Shown here piece by piece: positions 8,562-17,604 of a stretch of 64,000 bases of DNA. Source of the stretch: Prevotella sp. GTDB taxonomy: Bacteria; Bacteroidota; Bacteroidia; Bacteroidales; Bacteroidaceae. The stretch's first letter is position 1. Every line of letters begins with the position of its first letter. Location: the NCBI GenBank assembly GCA_017470345.1, contig JAFUEP010000024.1, forward strand, positions 62,001 through 126,000. The letters are read 5' to 3'. The position numbers were made by a program, and so were the translations under genes. The notes below the pieces were generated by a model. That model was not told the DNA's origin, ran no database searches, and saw only the letters and a program-made list of their open reading frames with translations.

Positions 8562-9731
8562 TTAACGCTTGCGGTTGAGCCAGCGGTCGATGACGATGGC
8601 GATGGCGCCGTCGCCCGTGACGTTGCATGCCGTGCCGAAGGAGTCCATGGCGATGTAGAGGGCTATCATGAGGGCCTGCTGGTCGGCCGTGAAGCCGAGG
8701 ATGCTGCCGAGCGGGGCCAGGGCAGCCATGATCGCGCCGCCGGGCACGCCGGGCGCCGCCACCATGACGATGGCCAACATCAGCACGAAGTGGAGGAACA
8801 TCGGGAAGTCATAGCTGATGCCTTCCAGCAGACAGATGGTCAGGGCGCAGGCCGTGATCTTCATGGCCGAGCCCGACATGTGGATGGTGGCACAGAGCGG
8901 GACGGTGAAGCTGGCGATGTCCTCGTCGACGCCGTTGCCGATGGTCTGGCGCAGCGTCACGGGAATCGTGGCTGCCGACGACGATGTGCCCAGCGCGGTC
9001 ATGTAGGCGGGCAGCATCTGCCAGAGCAGCCGTAGCGGATTCTTCCTCACCATGAAGCCGGCGAAGCAGAACTGATAGAGCAGTATCAGGATATGGAGGG
9101 CGAAGATGACCATGATGACCTGCGCAAATACGGTGATGATGCGCAACGTCTGGCCTGAGGAGGTCATGTCGAGGAAGATGCCGAAGATATAGACCGGCAG
9201 CAGGGGGATGATGAGCTTGGCGATGACCTTCGTCACGACGTCGCGAAACTCCGATGCGCACTTCTTCAGCGTCGGCAGCGAGCCGTGGGCGATGCACAGC
9301 CCGAGCATGAACGACAGCACCAGCGCCGACATCACATCGACCATCGGGGGAATCTTGATGGAGAAGTAGGGCTCAAGCGCCGCAGCCTGTGCCGTGACGC
9401 CCGCCATGTCCTCGACCGACGCCACCATGCGGGGAAAGAGCATCGAGCCCGTGCCGAAGGCCAGCAGTCCGCTGACGACGGTGTCGACATAGGCGATGGC
9501 CACCGTCGCCAGCAGCAAGCGGCCGGCACGGTTGCCGATGTCGCCGATGGCGGGCGTGACGAGTCCGATGATGATCAGCGGAATCAGGAAGCCTAACAGC
9601 TGGCCGAAGATGCTGTTGAAAGTGGCGAAGACTCGCATCACGCCCATTGGCAGCAGGTGGGCCAAGAGGATGCCGGCGACGATGGCCACGATGATGCGTG
9701 GCAGCAGTCCGATGCGCTTCATCATGATCAT
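8562..9731 (-). CDS. Dicarboxylate/amino acid:cation symporter (DAACS family)
   Basis: 389-residue integral membrane protein of the glutamate/dicarboxylate/serine-threonine symporter family, importing acidic or hydroxylated amino acids or C4-dicarboxylates with sodium or protons. Family signatures are visible: the serine-rich re-entrant loop SSSAATIPVT in the middle, MSGSAMKITA, and the substrate/sodium-binding helix ending SFGTACNVTGDGA. The N-terminus carries the first helix (LLPRIIVAIVAGILLAHLLP). Its ATG overlaps the stop codon of the flavodiiron gene (ATGA at 9731-9728), so it is translationally coupled as the last gene of the tyrS operon. The substrate cannot be fixed from sequence alone; the short length is closer to SstT-like members. 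Confidence 0.92.
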   Translation of the reverse strand: MIMMKRIGLLPRIIVAIVAGILLAHLLPMGVMRVFATFNSIFGQLLGFLIPLIIIGLVTPAIGDIGNRAGRLLLATVAIAYVDTVVSGLLAFGTGSMLFPRMVASVEDMAGVTAQAAALEPYFSIKIPPMVDVMSALVLSFMLGLCIAHGSLPTLKKCASEFRDVVTKVIAKLIIPLLPVYIFGIFLDMTSSGQTLRIITVFAQVIMVIFALHILILLYQFCFAGFMVRKNPLRLLWQMLPAYMTALGTSSSAATIPVTLRQTIGNGVDEDIASFTVPLCATIHMSGSAMKITACALTICLLEGISYDFPMFLHFVLMLAIVMVAAPGVPGGAIMAALAPLGSILGFTADQQALMIALYIAMDSFGTACNVTGDGAIAIVIDRWLNRKR

Positions 9732-10909
9732 TGCTGAGCCAGCCGTTCGGCCATGGCGCGGCCGAGGGCCTCACACTGTGCGAAGGTCTCGGGCGTGAGG
9801 GCCTGACGGATTTCGACGGGCTGACCGACCTCCTCGTAGTGCAGCCGTTCCTCGTTCCAGCGGCGTATCTCGCTGACGGCCTTCGATGCCCATGAGTAGC
9901 TGCCGAAGTAGCCGAGCAGACGGCCCTTGATGTCCTTCTGCGACAGCTCGTCGAGCAGGACGTTCATCTCGTGATAAAGACCTGTGTTGTAGGTCGGTGC
10001 ACCGACGATGAGACCGCTGTAGCGGAAGACGTCGCGGATGATATAGCTGTGGTGCGACTTCGAGACGTTGTGCATGACGATGTTCTTCACGCCGGCCTCG
10101 GCAGCAGCGCGGGCGATGACCTCGGCGGCCCGCTCGGTGTTGCCGTACATCGTGCCGTAGCAGATGACGAGGCCCGGCTCGGTCTCATAGCGCGACAGCC
10201 GGTCGTAGAGGGCGATGACCTTCTCGACGTACTGATGCCAGACGGGTCCGTGGGTGGCGCAGATGTAGTCGACCTTGACGCCGGCCAGCTTCTTGAGCGC
10301 CATCTGTACGGGCGTGCCGTACTTGCCGACGATGTTCGAGTAGTAGCGCACCATCTCCATCCAGAAGTCGTCGCAGTTCATCTGCTCGTCGACCCAGGCG
10401 CCGTTCAGTGCGCCGAAGCATCCGAAGGCGTCGCCGGAGAAGAGGACCTTCCCACAGAGCGTCATCATCGTCTCGGGCCAGTGGACCATGGGGGTGAGGA
10501 CGAAGCTGAGCTTCAGGGCGCCAAGTTCGATGGAATCGCCGTTTTTCACCTCAAAAACGTCATTTTCTATCTGATAGAATCCGCGCATCATGTCGAACGT
10601 CTTCTTGTTGCCGACAATCTGGACGCCGGGATAATACTTCTTGATGAGGGCCAGCGAACCGCTGTGGTCGGGCTCCATGTGGTTGACGACGACATAGTCG
10701 AGCTGGCGGTCGCCGAGCACCTCGCGGATGTTCTCGAGGAAGGGCATGAAGAAGTCAGCCTCGACGGTGTCGACGAGGCAGGTCTTCTCGTCGTCGATGA
10801 GATAGGCGTTATAGCTGACGCCCTTCGGGAGGGGCCAGAGGCCCTCGAAGAGGTTCTTGTTGCGGTCGTTGACGCCTACGTAGTAGATGCGGTCGGTAAT
10901 CTTTTTCAT
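9728..10909 (-). CDS. FprA family A-type flavodiiron protein
   Basis: 393 residues: an N-terminal metallo-beta-lactamase-like di-iron domain with the ligand motif NHMEPDHSGS (about residues 77-86) and further ligands in FSGDAFGCFG and ATHGPVWHQY, followed from about residue 255 by a flavodoxin domain with the FMN phosphate loop YGTMYGNTER. These enzymes reduce oxygen to water or NO to N2O in the cytoplasm of anaerobes, using electrons from rubredoxin or similar. A role in protection against oxygen or nitrosative stress fits an anaerobic Bacteroidales. It is separated from the upstream kinase by 98 bases that hold a microrepeat, and it overlaps the downstream symporter. Confidence 0.93.
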   Translation of the reverse strand: MKKITDRIYYVGVNDRNKNLFEGLWPLPKGVSYNAYLIDDEKTCLVDTVEADFFMPFLENIREVLGDRQLDYVVVNHMEPDHSGSLALIKKYYPGVQIVGNKKTFDMMRGFYQIENDVFEVKNGDSIELGALKLSFVLTPMVHWPETMMTLCGKVLFSGDAFGCFGALNGAWVDEQMNCDDFWMEMVRYYSNIVGKYGTPVQMALKKLAGVKVDYICATHGPVWHQYVEKVIALYDRLSRYETEPGLVICYGTMYGNTERAAEVIARAAAEAGVKNIVMHNVSKSHHSYIIRDVFRYSGLIVGAPTYNTGLYHEMNVLLDELSQKDIKGRLLGYFGSYSWASKAVSEIRRWNEERLHYEEVGQPVEIRQALTPETFAQCEALGRAMAERLAQQ

Positions 10910-10940
10910 AGTCTTGGGTCTTTTTTTATTCTTTCTTTTT

Positions 10941-11004
10941 TCGGGATTTCGTTATTTTCGGAATTTCGTTATATCGGGATTTCGGGATTTCGGGATTTCG
11001 GGAT
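10941..11004. repeat. Octamer microrepeat (ATTTCGGG) between kinase and flavodiiron genes
   Basis: About eight full or partial copies of TTTCGGGA/ATTTCGTT follow one another. The last copies at 10974-11001 are perfect 8-base repeats. It lies within the predicted tyrS-pfkB-fprA transcript. Confidence 0.8.
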
Positions 11005-11007
11005 CCT

Positions 11008-11967
11008 TCAATAAATCAGCTGCTGCTTCATTTCGTCGCCGAAGGCCTGGTCGACGCTGTTGTTGATGCTCTGGCAGACGTTGGCGGAGAAGAGCTGGGC
11101 CTGGCGGATGACGTCGTCCCACTGCTGCTCGGTCAGGCCCCGCTCGATGACGTCGCGGGTGATGCCGTAGCGGATGAGTCCGTAGACGAAGCCGGCGTTG
11201 AAGTTATCGCCGGCGCCGATGGTGCTGATGACGCGCTCGGTGTGGGCCACGGGATATTGCTTCTTCAGCGTGCCGCCCGTGGCGGGGTCCTCGGCGCGCA
11301 GCTCGACGGGCTCGGCGCCGCGGGTGCAGATGAACTTGCGGGTGTAGAACGCGATTTGCGAGCGGTAGATCTGGTCGGCGTCCGACTTGCCGAACATCAC
11401 CTGGAAGTCCTCAGCCGATCCGCGCACGATGTCGGCCAGCTCGAGGTTCTCGAGCAGGTTGGGCTGCACGCGCAGCAGGTCGTTCTTGTGGGAAGCGCGG
11501 AAGTTGACGTCGTAATAGAGGATGGCGCCGCGCTGGCGGGCATACTCAAGGAATCCGACGACCTGCGGACGTATGGCCGGATTGACGGCATAGAACGATC
11601 CGAACATGACGACGTCGTCGCGGCCGACGGGCGGATAGGCGAAGTCGAGCTGGTCGCGCGGATGATCCTTGTAGAAAATATACTCGGCGTCGTTCTTCTC
11701 GTCGAGGAAGGCGAGCGAGATGGGCGACTTAGAGTCAGGATAGACGTTGACGGCGTCAGCATCGACGCCGTTGTCGCGCAGGAACTTGATGATGGACCGG
11801 CCGACGCGGTCGTTGCCGGCCTCGCTGATGAAGGAGGCCGACACGCCCGATCGTCCGAGCGAGATGATGCCGTTGAACACTGACCCGCCCGGCACGGCGC
11901 CGATGGGCTGGTCGTCCTTAAAGATGATGTCGAGAACGGTCTCGCCAATTCCTATGACCCGTCGCAT
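11008..11967 (-). CDS. PfkB-family carbohydrate kinase (fructokinase-like)
   Basis: 319-residue ribokinase-fold kinase that phosphorylates a sugar or nucleoside with ATP. The N-terminus has the substrate-binding GGSVFNGIISLGRSG and the C-terminal signature is STIGAGDNFNAGFVYGL, in which the Asp of GAGD is the catalytic base. Overall length and the motif suit fructokinase or a related sugar kinase. It lies 16 bases downstream of tyrS on the same strand, so it is likely co-transcribed. Substrate is unassigned. Confidence 0.9.
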   Translation of the reverse strand: MRRVIGIGETVLDIIFKDDQPIGAVPGGSVFNGIISLGRSGVSASFISEAGNDRVGRSIIKFLRDNGVDADAVNVYPDSKSPISLAFLDEKNDAEYIFYKDHPRDQLDFAYPPVGRDDVVMFGSFYAVNPAIRPQVVGFLEYARQRGAILYYDVNFRASHKNDLLRVQPNLLENLELADIVRGSAEDFQVMFGKSDADQIYRSQIAFYTRKFICTRGAEPVELRAEDPATGGTLKKQYPVAHTERVISTIGAGDNFNAGFVYGLIRYGITRDVIERGLTEQQWDDVIRQAQLFSANVCQSINNSVDQAFGDEMKQQLIY

Positions 11968-11983
11968 ATCTCACCATATTTTA

Positions 11984-13279
11984 TTATCGTACGACGATCA
12001 GATAGTAGTTCTTCTTGCCGCGCTGCACGAGCAGATACTTGCCGCCCAGCAGGTCGTCGGCCGTGATCTGGCGGTCGTCGGCCAGCTTGTCCTTGTTCAG
12101 CGAGAGGGCGCCGCTCTTGAGGAACTCGCGGATCTCGCGCTTCGACTGGCACACCTTGGTGTCGACGGTGAAGAGCTCTGATGCGGGCTTGCCCAGCTGG
12201 TCGGGCGCGATCTCAAACTGCGGCACGCCGTCGAACACGTCGAGGAATGTCTGCTCGTCAAGCTGCTCGAGGGCCTCGCGCGTAGCCTTGCCGAAGAGGA
12301 TGTTGGAAGCCGAGATGGCCATGTCGAGGGCCTCGCGCGAGTGGACCATGATGGTGACCTCCTCAGCCAGCCGCTTCTGCAGCACGCGGCGTCCGGGATC
12401 GGCCTTATGCTCCTCGACGAGGGCGTCGATGGTCTCCTTGTCGAGCGACGTGAAGATCTTGATATAGCGCTCGGCGTCGTCGTCCGAGACGTTGAGCCAG
12501 AACTGATAGAAGCGGTAGGGGGTGGTGCGCTTGGGGTCGAGCCAGATGTTGCCGCTCTCCGTCTTGCCGAACTTCTTGCCGTCCGACTTGGTGATCAGGG
12601 GGCAGGTCAGTGCGAAGGTCTCCACCTCAGAGCCCAGCGTGCGGCGGATGAGCTCCGTGCCGGTGGTCATGTTGCCCCACTGGTCGTTGCCGCCGAGCTG
12701 CAGCTTGACGCCATAGTGCTGATAGAGGTAGAGGAAGTCGTAGCCCTGGAGCAGCTGATAGGTGAACTCGGTGAACGAGAGTCCGTCGCGGGCCGTGCCG
12801 TTGAGTCGCTGCTGGACGCTGTCCTTCGCCATCATGTAGTTGACGGTGATGTGCTTGCCCACCTCGCGAGCGAAGTCGAGGAAGGTAAAGTTCTTCATCC
12901 AGTCGTAGTTGTTGACCATCAGGGCAGCGTTCTCGTCCTGGCTCTCGAAGTCGAGGAACTTGGCCACCTGCTGCTTGATGCACTCCTGGTTGTGGCGCAG
13001 CGTCTCGTCGTTGAGCAGGTTGCGCTCCTGGCTCTTGCCCGAGGGGTCGCCGATCATGCCGGTGGCACCGCCGACGAGGATGATGGGCCTGTGGCCGCAG
13101 CGCTGCAGATGGCGCAGCATCATGATGCCACAGAGGTGGCCAATATGGAGTGAGTCGGCCGTCGGGTCGGTTCCGAGGTAAGCCGTGACCATCTCCTTCT
13201 GCAGGAGTTCTTCCGTTCCGGGCATCATCTGGGCCAGCATTCCGCGCCAGCGCAGTTCTTCTACAAAGTTCTTTCTCAT
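11984..13279 (-). CDS. tyrS: Tyrosyl-tRNA synthetase
   Basis: 431 residues; class I aminoacyl-tRNA synthetase charging tRNA-Tyr. The HIGH motif appears as HIGHLCG near residue 42, the KMSKS equivalent as KFGKT near residue 240, and a C-terminal S4-like RNA-binding domain covers about residues 355-430 ([20 protein letters not shown]). Length matches bacterial TyrRS. The start at 13279 follows directly from [14 protein letters not shown]. It heads an apparent four-gene operon. Its promoter is TACTTTTG at 13333-13326. Confidence 0.97.
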   Translation of the reverse strand: MRKNFVEELRWRGMLAQMMPGTEELLQKEMVTAYLGTDPTADSLHIGHLCGIMMLRHLQRCGHRPIILVGGATGMIGDPSGKSQERNLLNDETLRHNQECIKQQVAKFLDFESQDENAALMVNNYDWMKNFTFLDFAREVGKHITVNYMMAKDSVQQRLNGTARDGLSFTEFTYQLLQGYDFLYLYQHYGVKLQLGGNDQWGNMTTGTELIRRTLGSEVETFALTCPLITKSDGKKFGKTESGNIWLDPKRTTPYRFYQFWLNVSDDDAERYIKIFTSLDKETIDALVEEHKADPGRRVLQKRLAEEVTIMVHSREALDMAISASNILFGKATREALEQLDEQTFLDVFDGVPQFEIAPDQLGKPASELFTVDTKVCQSKREIREFLKSGALSLNKDKLADDRQITADDLLGGKYLLVQRGKKNYYLIVVR

Positions 13280-13325
13280 CAGATTTCTATTACTTTTTTG
13301 TTTTACTTATTTCGGTTTAGAGTTT

Positions 13326-13333
13326 GCAAAAGT
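13326..13333 (-). promoter_or_regulatory. -7 element of the tyrS operon
   Basis: TACTTTTG on the minus strand fits TAnnTTTG and lies 47 bases upstream of the tyrS ATG. The rest of the interval from 13280 to 13492 shows nothing else I can support. Confidence 0.6.
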
Positions 13334-13492
13334 ACAAAAAAAAACGCTAACCGCAAAATTTCATCGACGGTTTTATGGCGACGCAGTGATTTTGGGGCGA
13401 CAACGCCTTGCAAAACAGGAGGATGACATGCCGGTGACGCATTATTATTGTTTTTTGAACAAGGATTAGCACTTCTTATGCCGTTTATATTT

Positions 13493-13500
13493 TATCTTTG
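13493..13500 (+). promoter_or_regulatory. -7 element of the GH127 gene
   Basis: TATCTTTG fits TAnnTTTG. It predicts a start near 13507 and an untranslated leader of about 90 bases. No convincing -33 element was found. Confidence 0.6.
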
Positions 13501-13524
13501 CATGGTAAAACGGCGCTTTCGGAA

Positions 13525-13546
13525 GGTAATATAGGGGTATATTACC
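13525..13546 (+). promoter_or_regulatory. 9-bp hairpin in the GH127 leader
   Basis: 13525-13533 and 13538-13546 are a perfect inverted repeat (GGTAATATA / TATATTACC) around a GGGG loop. In RNA it forms a tetraloop hairpin 50 bases before the start codon; as DNA it could be an operator. Confidence 0.55.
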
Positions 13547-13597
13547 GTCAAAAAGCGGCATTTCGCAAAAATCAATGTCATCAACAGCAACAAAGAT

Positions 13598-15808
13598 ATG
13601 AATACTTTTTCAAAAGCATTGCTCACCATGACCGTCGCACTGACGGCGGTCAGCATCAACACTAGGGCACAAGACGTCGCCACCGTCGTCGACCGCCCCA
13701 TGGTCGGCCAGCAGGCCAACTACACCAGCTTCCGCGCACCGCTCCACGGCGGACGACTGCTGAAGCTGCCCGTCGGCAGCGTGCAGCCGCGCGGATGGCT
13801 CCGCGAATACCTCGTCCGCCAGAGCAAAGGCCTCTGCGGACAGCTCGGCACGGTCAGCGCATGGCTCGACAAGAAGGGCAACCAGTGGCTCAGCGACACG
13901 GGCGACCACGGATGGGAGGAGGTGCCCTACTGGCTCAGGGGCTACGCCTCGCTGGCCTACATCCTCGACGACGAGGCGATGAAGGACGAGGCGCAGGTGT
14001 GGTTCGACGGCGTGCTCAGCCATCTGAAGAGCGACGGCTTCCTCGGCCCGCGCAACTCCTCAGGCGGACGGCCCGAGGTGTGGGCCCAGATGATCATGCT
14101 CTGGGCGCTGCAGACCTACTATGAGCACTCCGGCGACGAGCGTGTGCTGAAGGCCATGACCGACTACATGAAGTGGGAGCTGACGGTCAGCGACGACCAG
14201 TTCCTCGAGGACTACTGGGAGAACAAGCGCGGCGGCGACAACGAGTGGAGCGTCGTCTGGCTCTACAACCGCACGGGCGACGAGGCGCTGCTGCCACTCA
14301 TCGAGAAGCTCCACCGCAACACGGCCAACTGGATGCTGGAGCGCGACCTGCCCAACTGGCACGGCGTCAACGTGGCACAGGGATTCCGCGAGCCCGCCAC
14401 CTATTATATATATAACGGCGACGAGAAGACGCTGCAGTGTGCCTACGACAACCACCGCTGGATGCGCGAGCGCTTCGGACAGGTGCCCGGCGGCATGTTC
14501 GGCGCCGACGAGAATGCCCGCACGGGCTACGCCGACCCGCGACAGGGGGCCGAGACGTGCGCCATCGTCGAGCAGATGGCCAGCGACGAGATCATGATGC
14601 AGATCACGGGCGACCCCTTCTGGGCCGACCACTGCGAGGAGGTGGCCTTCAACACGCTGCCCGCCGCACTCATGCCCGACATGCGCTCGCTGCGCTATAT
14701 CACCTCGCCCAACATGACCGTCAGCGACGGCCGACTCCATGGGCCCAGCATCGACAACAACCTGCGCGGCATGCTCTCGATGAGCCCCTTCAGCAGCCGC
14801 TGCTGCCAGCACAACCACGGCATGGGATGGCCCTACTTCGCCGAGCACCTCGTCATGGCCACCACCGACGGCGGACTGGCCACGATGCTCTATGCCGCCA
14901 ACGAGACGACAGCCCGCGTGGCCGACGGCCAGGAGGTGCGACTCACCGTCACCACCAACTACCCCTTCGAGGAGCAGATCCGCATCAAGGTAGAGACGGA
15001 CAAGGCCGTCAGCTTCCCGCTGTATCTGAGGGTGCCGGCATGGGCTGCAAACGAAGCCCCGAAAGCCCCAACAGCCCCCCTTTCTTGCGTCCCTTCGGTA
15101 GCAAGCGACCAGAGGTCGAGCGCGTCCCCCGAGGGGGACACGATAGACCTGCTGCTGAATGGAGCCTCCATAACTATAGAAGCCCCCTCGGGGGCCGTAG
15201 GGGGGGCCTCGTCCTCGGGGGCAGTAGGGGGGGCTTATTTGCGCCTTGACCGCGAGTGGAAGTCGGGCGACGAGGTGGTCCTGACCCTGCCGATGCGCGT
15301 CAGCACCCGCGTCTGGCAGAAGAACAAGGCCAGCGTCAGCGTCGACTACGGCCCGCTGACCCTCTCACTGCGCATCGACGAGCGCTATCAGCAGCGCGAC
15401 AGCCGCGACCACGACATCGTGCAGGACGACTCCCACTGGCAGGCAGGCGTCGACGCCTCGCTCTGGCCCGCCTTCGAGATCTTCGCCGACAGCCCCTGGA
15501 ACTACGCCCTCTGCCTCGACGACAAGCTCATGCCCACGGACATCACCGTCGAGCGCCGACCCTGGCCCGAGGACAACTTCCCCTTCACGCCCGACGCCGT
15601 GCCCCTCGTCTTCAAGGCCAAGGGCAGGCAGATCCCCTCGTGGGGCATGGACGCCACGGGCATGACCTCGATGCTGCCCTCCTACTTCGCTGAGCGCAGC
15701 ACGACGGTCGACGACCTGGAGCTCGTGCCCATGGGTGCCGCCCGCCTCCGCATCACCGCCTTCCCCAAGGCCGACGTCAGCAAGACAATCCCCGACTGCG
15801 AGGAATAA
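13598..15808 (+). CDS. GH127-type beta-L-arabinofuranosidase (DUF1680)
   Basis: 736-residue exported glycoside hydrolase predicted to release beta-L-arabinofuranose from plant glycans. A signal peptide (MNTFSKALLTMTVALTAVS) precedes an (alpha/alpha)6 barrel. The zinc-cysteine active site of the family is visible: GAETC (Glu319, Cys321) and RCCQHN (Cys402, Cys403), the equivalents of the zinc ligands and nucleophilic Cys of HypBA1. The conserved PxGxxxPxGWL-like start is GSVQPRGWLREYL. Residues about 487-514 and 529-545 are low-complexity and lie exactly over GC-rich repeat DNA (15058-15236), between the barrel and the C-terminal beta domain. It stands alone between a promoter at 13493 and the hairpin element at 15864. 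Subfamily assignment versus GH146 needs alignment. Confidence 0.85.
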   Translation: MNTFSKALLTMTVALTAVSINTRAQDVATVVDRPMVGQQANYTSFRAPLHGGRLLKLPVGSVQPRGWLREYLVRQSKGLCGQLGTVSAWLDKKGNQWLSDTGDHGWEEVPYWLRGYASLAYILDDEAMKDEAQVWFDGVLSHLKSDGFLGPRNSSGGRPEVWAQMIMLWALQTYYEHSGDERVLKAMTDYMKWELTVSDDQFLEDYWENKRGGDNEWSVVWLYNRTGDEALLPLIEKLHRNTANWMLERDLPNWHGVNVAQGFREPATYYIYNGDEKTLQCAYDNHRWMRERFGQVPGGMFGADENARTGYADPRQGAETCAIVEQMASDEIMMQITGDPFWADHCEEVAFNTLPAALMPDMRSLRYITSPNMTVSDGRLHGPSIDNNLRGMLSMSPFSSRCCQHNHGMGWPYFAEHLVMATTDGGLATMLYAANETTARVADGQEVRLTVTTNYPFEEQIRIKVETDKAVSFPLYLRVPAWAANEAPKAPTAPLSCVPSVASDQRSSASPEGDTIDLLLNGASITIEAPSGAVGGASSSGAVGGAYLRLDREWKSGDEVVLTLPMRVSTRVWQKNKASVSVDYGPLTLSLRIDERYQQRDSRDHDIVQDDSHWQAGVDASLWPAFEIFADSPWNYALCLDDKLMPTDITVERRPWPEDNFPFTPDAVPLVFKAKGRQIPSWGMDATGMTSMLPSYFAERSTTVDDLELVPMGAARLRITAFPKADVSKTIPDCEE
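15058..15236. repeat. GC-rich repeat inserted in frame in the GH127 gene
   Basis: Two blocks, 15058-15140 and 15186-15236, are runs of C/G-rich palindromic words. CTCGGGGGC followed by a GTAGGGGGGGC word occurs twice (about 15188-15209 and 15215-15236), and the first block carries the complement (CAGCCCCCC). They encode Pro/Ala/Ser/Gly-rich residues and keep the frame open. Confidence 0.7.
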
Positions 15809-15863
15809 GTCTGAGCGGAATCCCCGCCGTGGGAAAGTCTGACCTTAGTAGCCATAAAAGAAT

Positions 15864-15968
15864 AACTTGGTACAATTTGGCTGTCACTGTAGGAGGCGAC
15901 GTGTCCTCACGTCGCACTGGCGATAAGTGCGACGTGAGGACACGTCGCCTCCTAAATCATACCAAGTT
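15864..15968. repeat. 105-base palindromic element with perfect 29-bp stem
   Basis: 15890-15918 and 15926-15954 are a perfect 29-bp inverted repeat with a 7-base loop. Outer 9-base inverted repeats AACTTGGTA (15864) and TACCAAGTT (15960) bound it. Each arm contains a nested palindrome (GCGACGTG...CACGTCGC). It resembles a MITE or a stable-hairpin repeat with no coding capacity. Confidence 0.9.
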
Positions 15969-16025
15969 TTTTTAAAACGTTCACTAAAAATCCGGAGCAT
16001 CGTAGGCTGTTTCAGAAAAAAGTAG

Positions 16026-16033
16026 TAATTTTG
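16026..16033 (+). promoter_or_regulatory. -7 element of the DUF3667 gene
   Basis: TAATTTTG, 23 bases upstream of the ATG at 16057. Confidence 0.55.
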
Positions 16034-16056
16034 TCGGGTCAAAGCTGTAAACAGAT

Positions 16057-17037
16057 ATGATGCCCGAGAACGAACAGACCAGCGAGGAGCAGCAACAGGA
16101 GACGACCGCGGGCGGCCGGAAACGCAGGAAATCGCTCGGCGCCACCCTCAGGACGGCGTGCGGCCGACTGCGCAGCCGTGTGGCGCGCCTCATCAGCGAC
16201 GGGCGGCAATGGCTGCACCGGCTGGATGAGCGGCAACGCCAGCCGACACTGCGCACCGTCATCACCGACGAGGCGCACACGTGCGACAACTGCGCCACCC
16301 ACTTCGTCGGCCGCTTCTGTCCACAGTGCGGACTGCCGGCTAATGCGGGCCGCGCCACCGTCAAGACGGTCGTCTCGGGATTCCTCGACATCTGGGGCTT
16401 CGGCTCGCGCCCGATGATCCGCACCATCCACGAGCTGTTCTGGCGGCCGGGCTACATGATGTACGACTACCTGCACGGTCACAAGCCCGTCTACTTCCCG
16501 CCGTTCAAGATGCTCATCATCATGACGCTGCTCTTCGCCATCACCACCTCGCTGCGGGGCGTGGCGACGAATTCCGACGACATCTTCACCTACGGCGACG
16601 TCTTCCAGCGCTACGGCGCCAGTCAGCTCGTGATCTCGTTCTTCGCCGAGGTCGACAGGGCACTGCTATGGCTCGACAACAACCCGGCCTACATGACCAT
16701 CGCGGCCGGCATCTTCTACATCGTCGCCTCGTGGATGGTGTTCCTGCGGCGCATGTCGTTCGTCGAGGTGTTCCTCTCGCAGCTCTACATCTCATGCCAG
16801 ATGCAGATCCTCGGCATGCTGTGGATGCTGCTGACGGGCCATGAGGCCTACTACAACCTGCCGCCCTTCGCCATCCCCTTCGTCATCGGGGTGCCGATGC
16901 TCTGCTACGACTACTCGCAGCTCTACCAGCTGCGGCTGTGGCCGGCGCTGTGGCGCACGGTGCTCACATTTGTGCTGACCATCGTGCTGATGCTGGCCGT
17001 CGGGGCCGCGCCCATCCTGGCCGTGAAATACTTTTAA
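16057..17037 (+). CDS. DUF3667 domain membrane protein with zinc ribbon
   Basis: 326 residues. A charged cytoplasmic N-terminus leads to a four-cysteine zinc ribbon (Cys76, Cys79, Cys88, Cys91 in CDNCATHFVGRFCPQCG), then a conserved amphipathic segment (IRTIHELFWRPGYMMYDYLH) and about five transmembrane helices to the C-terminus. This order is diagnostic of DUF3667, a Bacteroidetes family of unknown function. It is followed after 32 bases by a lipoprotein gene on the same strand. No function is assigned. Confidence 0.85.
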   Translation: MMPENEQTSEEQQQETTAGGRKRRKSLGATLRTACGRLRSRVARLISDGRQWLHRLDERQRQPTLRTVITDEAHTCDNCATHFVGRFCPQCGLPANAGRATVKTVVSGFLDIWGFGSRPMIRTIHELFWRPGYMMYDYLHGHKPVYFPPFKMLIIMTLLFAITTSLRGVATNSDDIFTYGDVFQRYGASQLVISFFAEVDRALLWLDNNPAYMTIAAGIFYIVASWMVFLRRMSFVEVFLSQLYISCQMQILGMLWMLLTGHEAYYNLPPFAIPFVIGVPMLCYDYSQLYQLRLWPALWRTVLTFVLTIVLMLAVGAAPILAVKYF

Positions 17038-17069
17038 CAGAAACACATTACACTTAAATAACTAAGAAA

Positions 17070-17591
17070 ATGAAAAAGCTAAAACTGATTCAAGTGTGGG
17101 CCGTGATGCTCGTCAGCTGTCTGTCGCTGTCGATGCTCACTGGCTGTGATGACGATGAGAAGAACGAGGGCAACGGCGTCAACGACCTGGCCTACCTGCA
17201 GAGCCGACTGGCCCCGGCGGGCGAAAAGGTCTACGGCGTGCAGGTGGGCACCGACGGCGAGGAGATCGTCAGCCGCCCCGTGGCCACGGCCCTGGACGCG
17301 CTGGCCGAATTCTATCTGCTCATCCCTGACGGCGCGAAGCATGAGGGCCTCAGCACGGCAGCCGACGGCACCATCACGTGCCGGCTGACCGACGCCGACG
17401 GCCGTCCGCAGGGCACGCTCACCTATAAGCCATCAACCAGTCTGACCATCTACTATTGCGCGGAGGTGACGCTGAGCGCAGAGCTGTTCCGGGCCACCGG
17501 CGTCAGCCAGCTGCGCTACATCACCTACGACCGCTGGCCCGAATCGAGCAGCGGCTTCGTCAAGGACATCCTTGAGCAGATCAAGAAATAA
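17070..17591 (+). CDS. Small lipoprotein of unknown function
   Basis: 173 residues with a type II signal peptide; the lipobox is LTGC with Cys26, so the mature protein should be anchored in the envelope. The rest is a mixed alpha/beta domain with no motif I recognise (key phrases YGVQVGTDGEEIVSRP and LRYITYDRWPESSSG). It lies between DUF3667 and the truncated C13 peptidase, with the next ATG 13 bases after its stop, so the three are probably one transcript. Confidence 0.8.
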   Translation: MKKLKLIQVWAVMLVSCLSLSMLTGCDDDEKNEGNGVNDLAYLQSRLAPAGEKVYGVQVGTDGEEIVSRPVATALDALAEFYLLIPDGAKHEGLSTAADGTITCRLTDADGRPQGTLTYKPSTSLTIYYCAEVTLSAELFRATGVSQLRYITYDRWPESSSGFVKDILEQIKK

Positions 17592-17604
17592 AGAAGACCC
17601 GCCG

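Noticed and set aside
17572..17604. Earlier start for the C13 remnant
   Set aside because: It overlaps the preceding lipoprotein gene and precedes a complete lipoprotein signal that starts at 17605.
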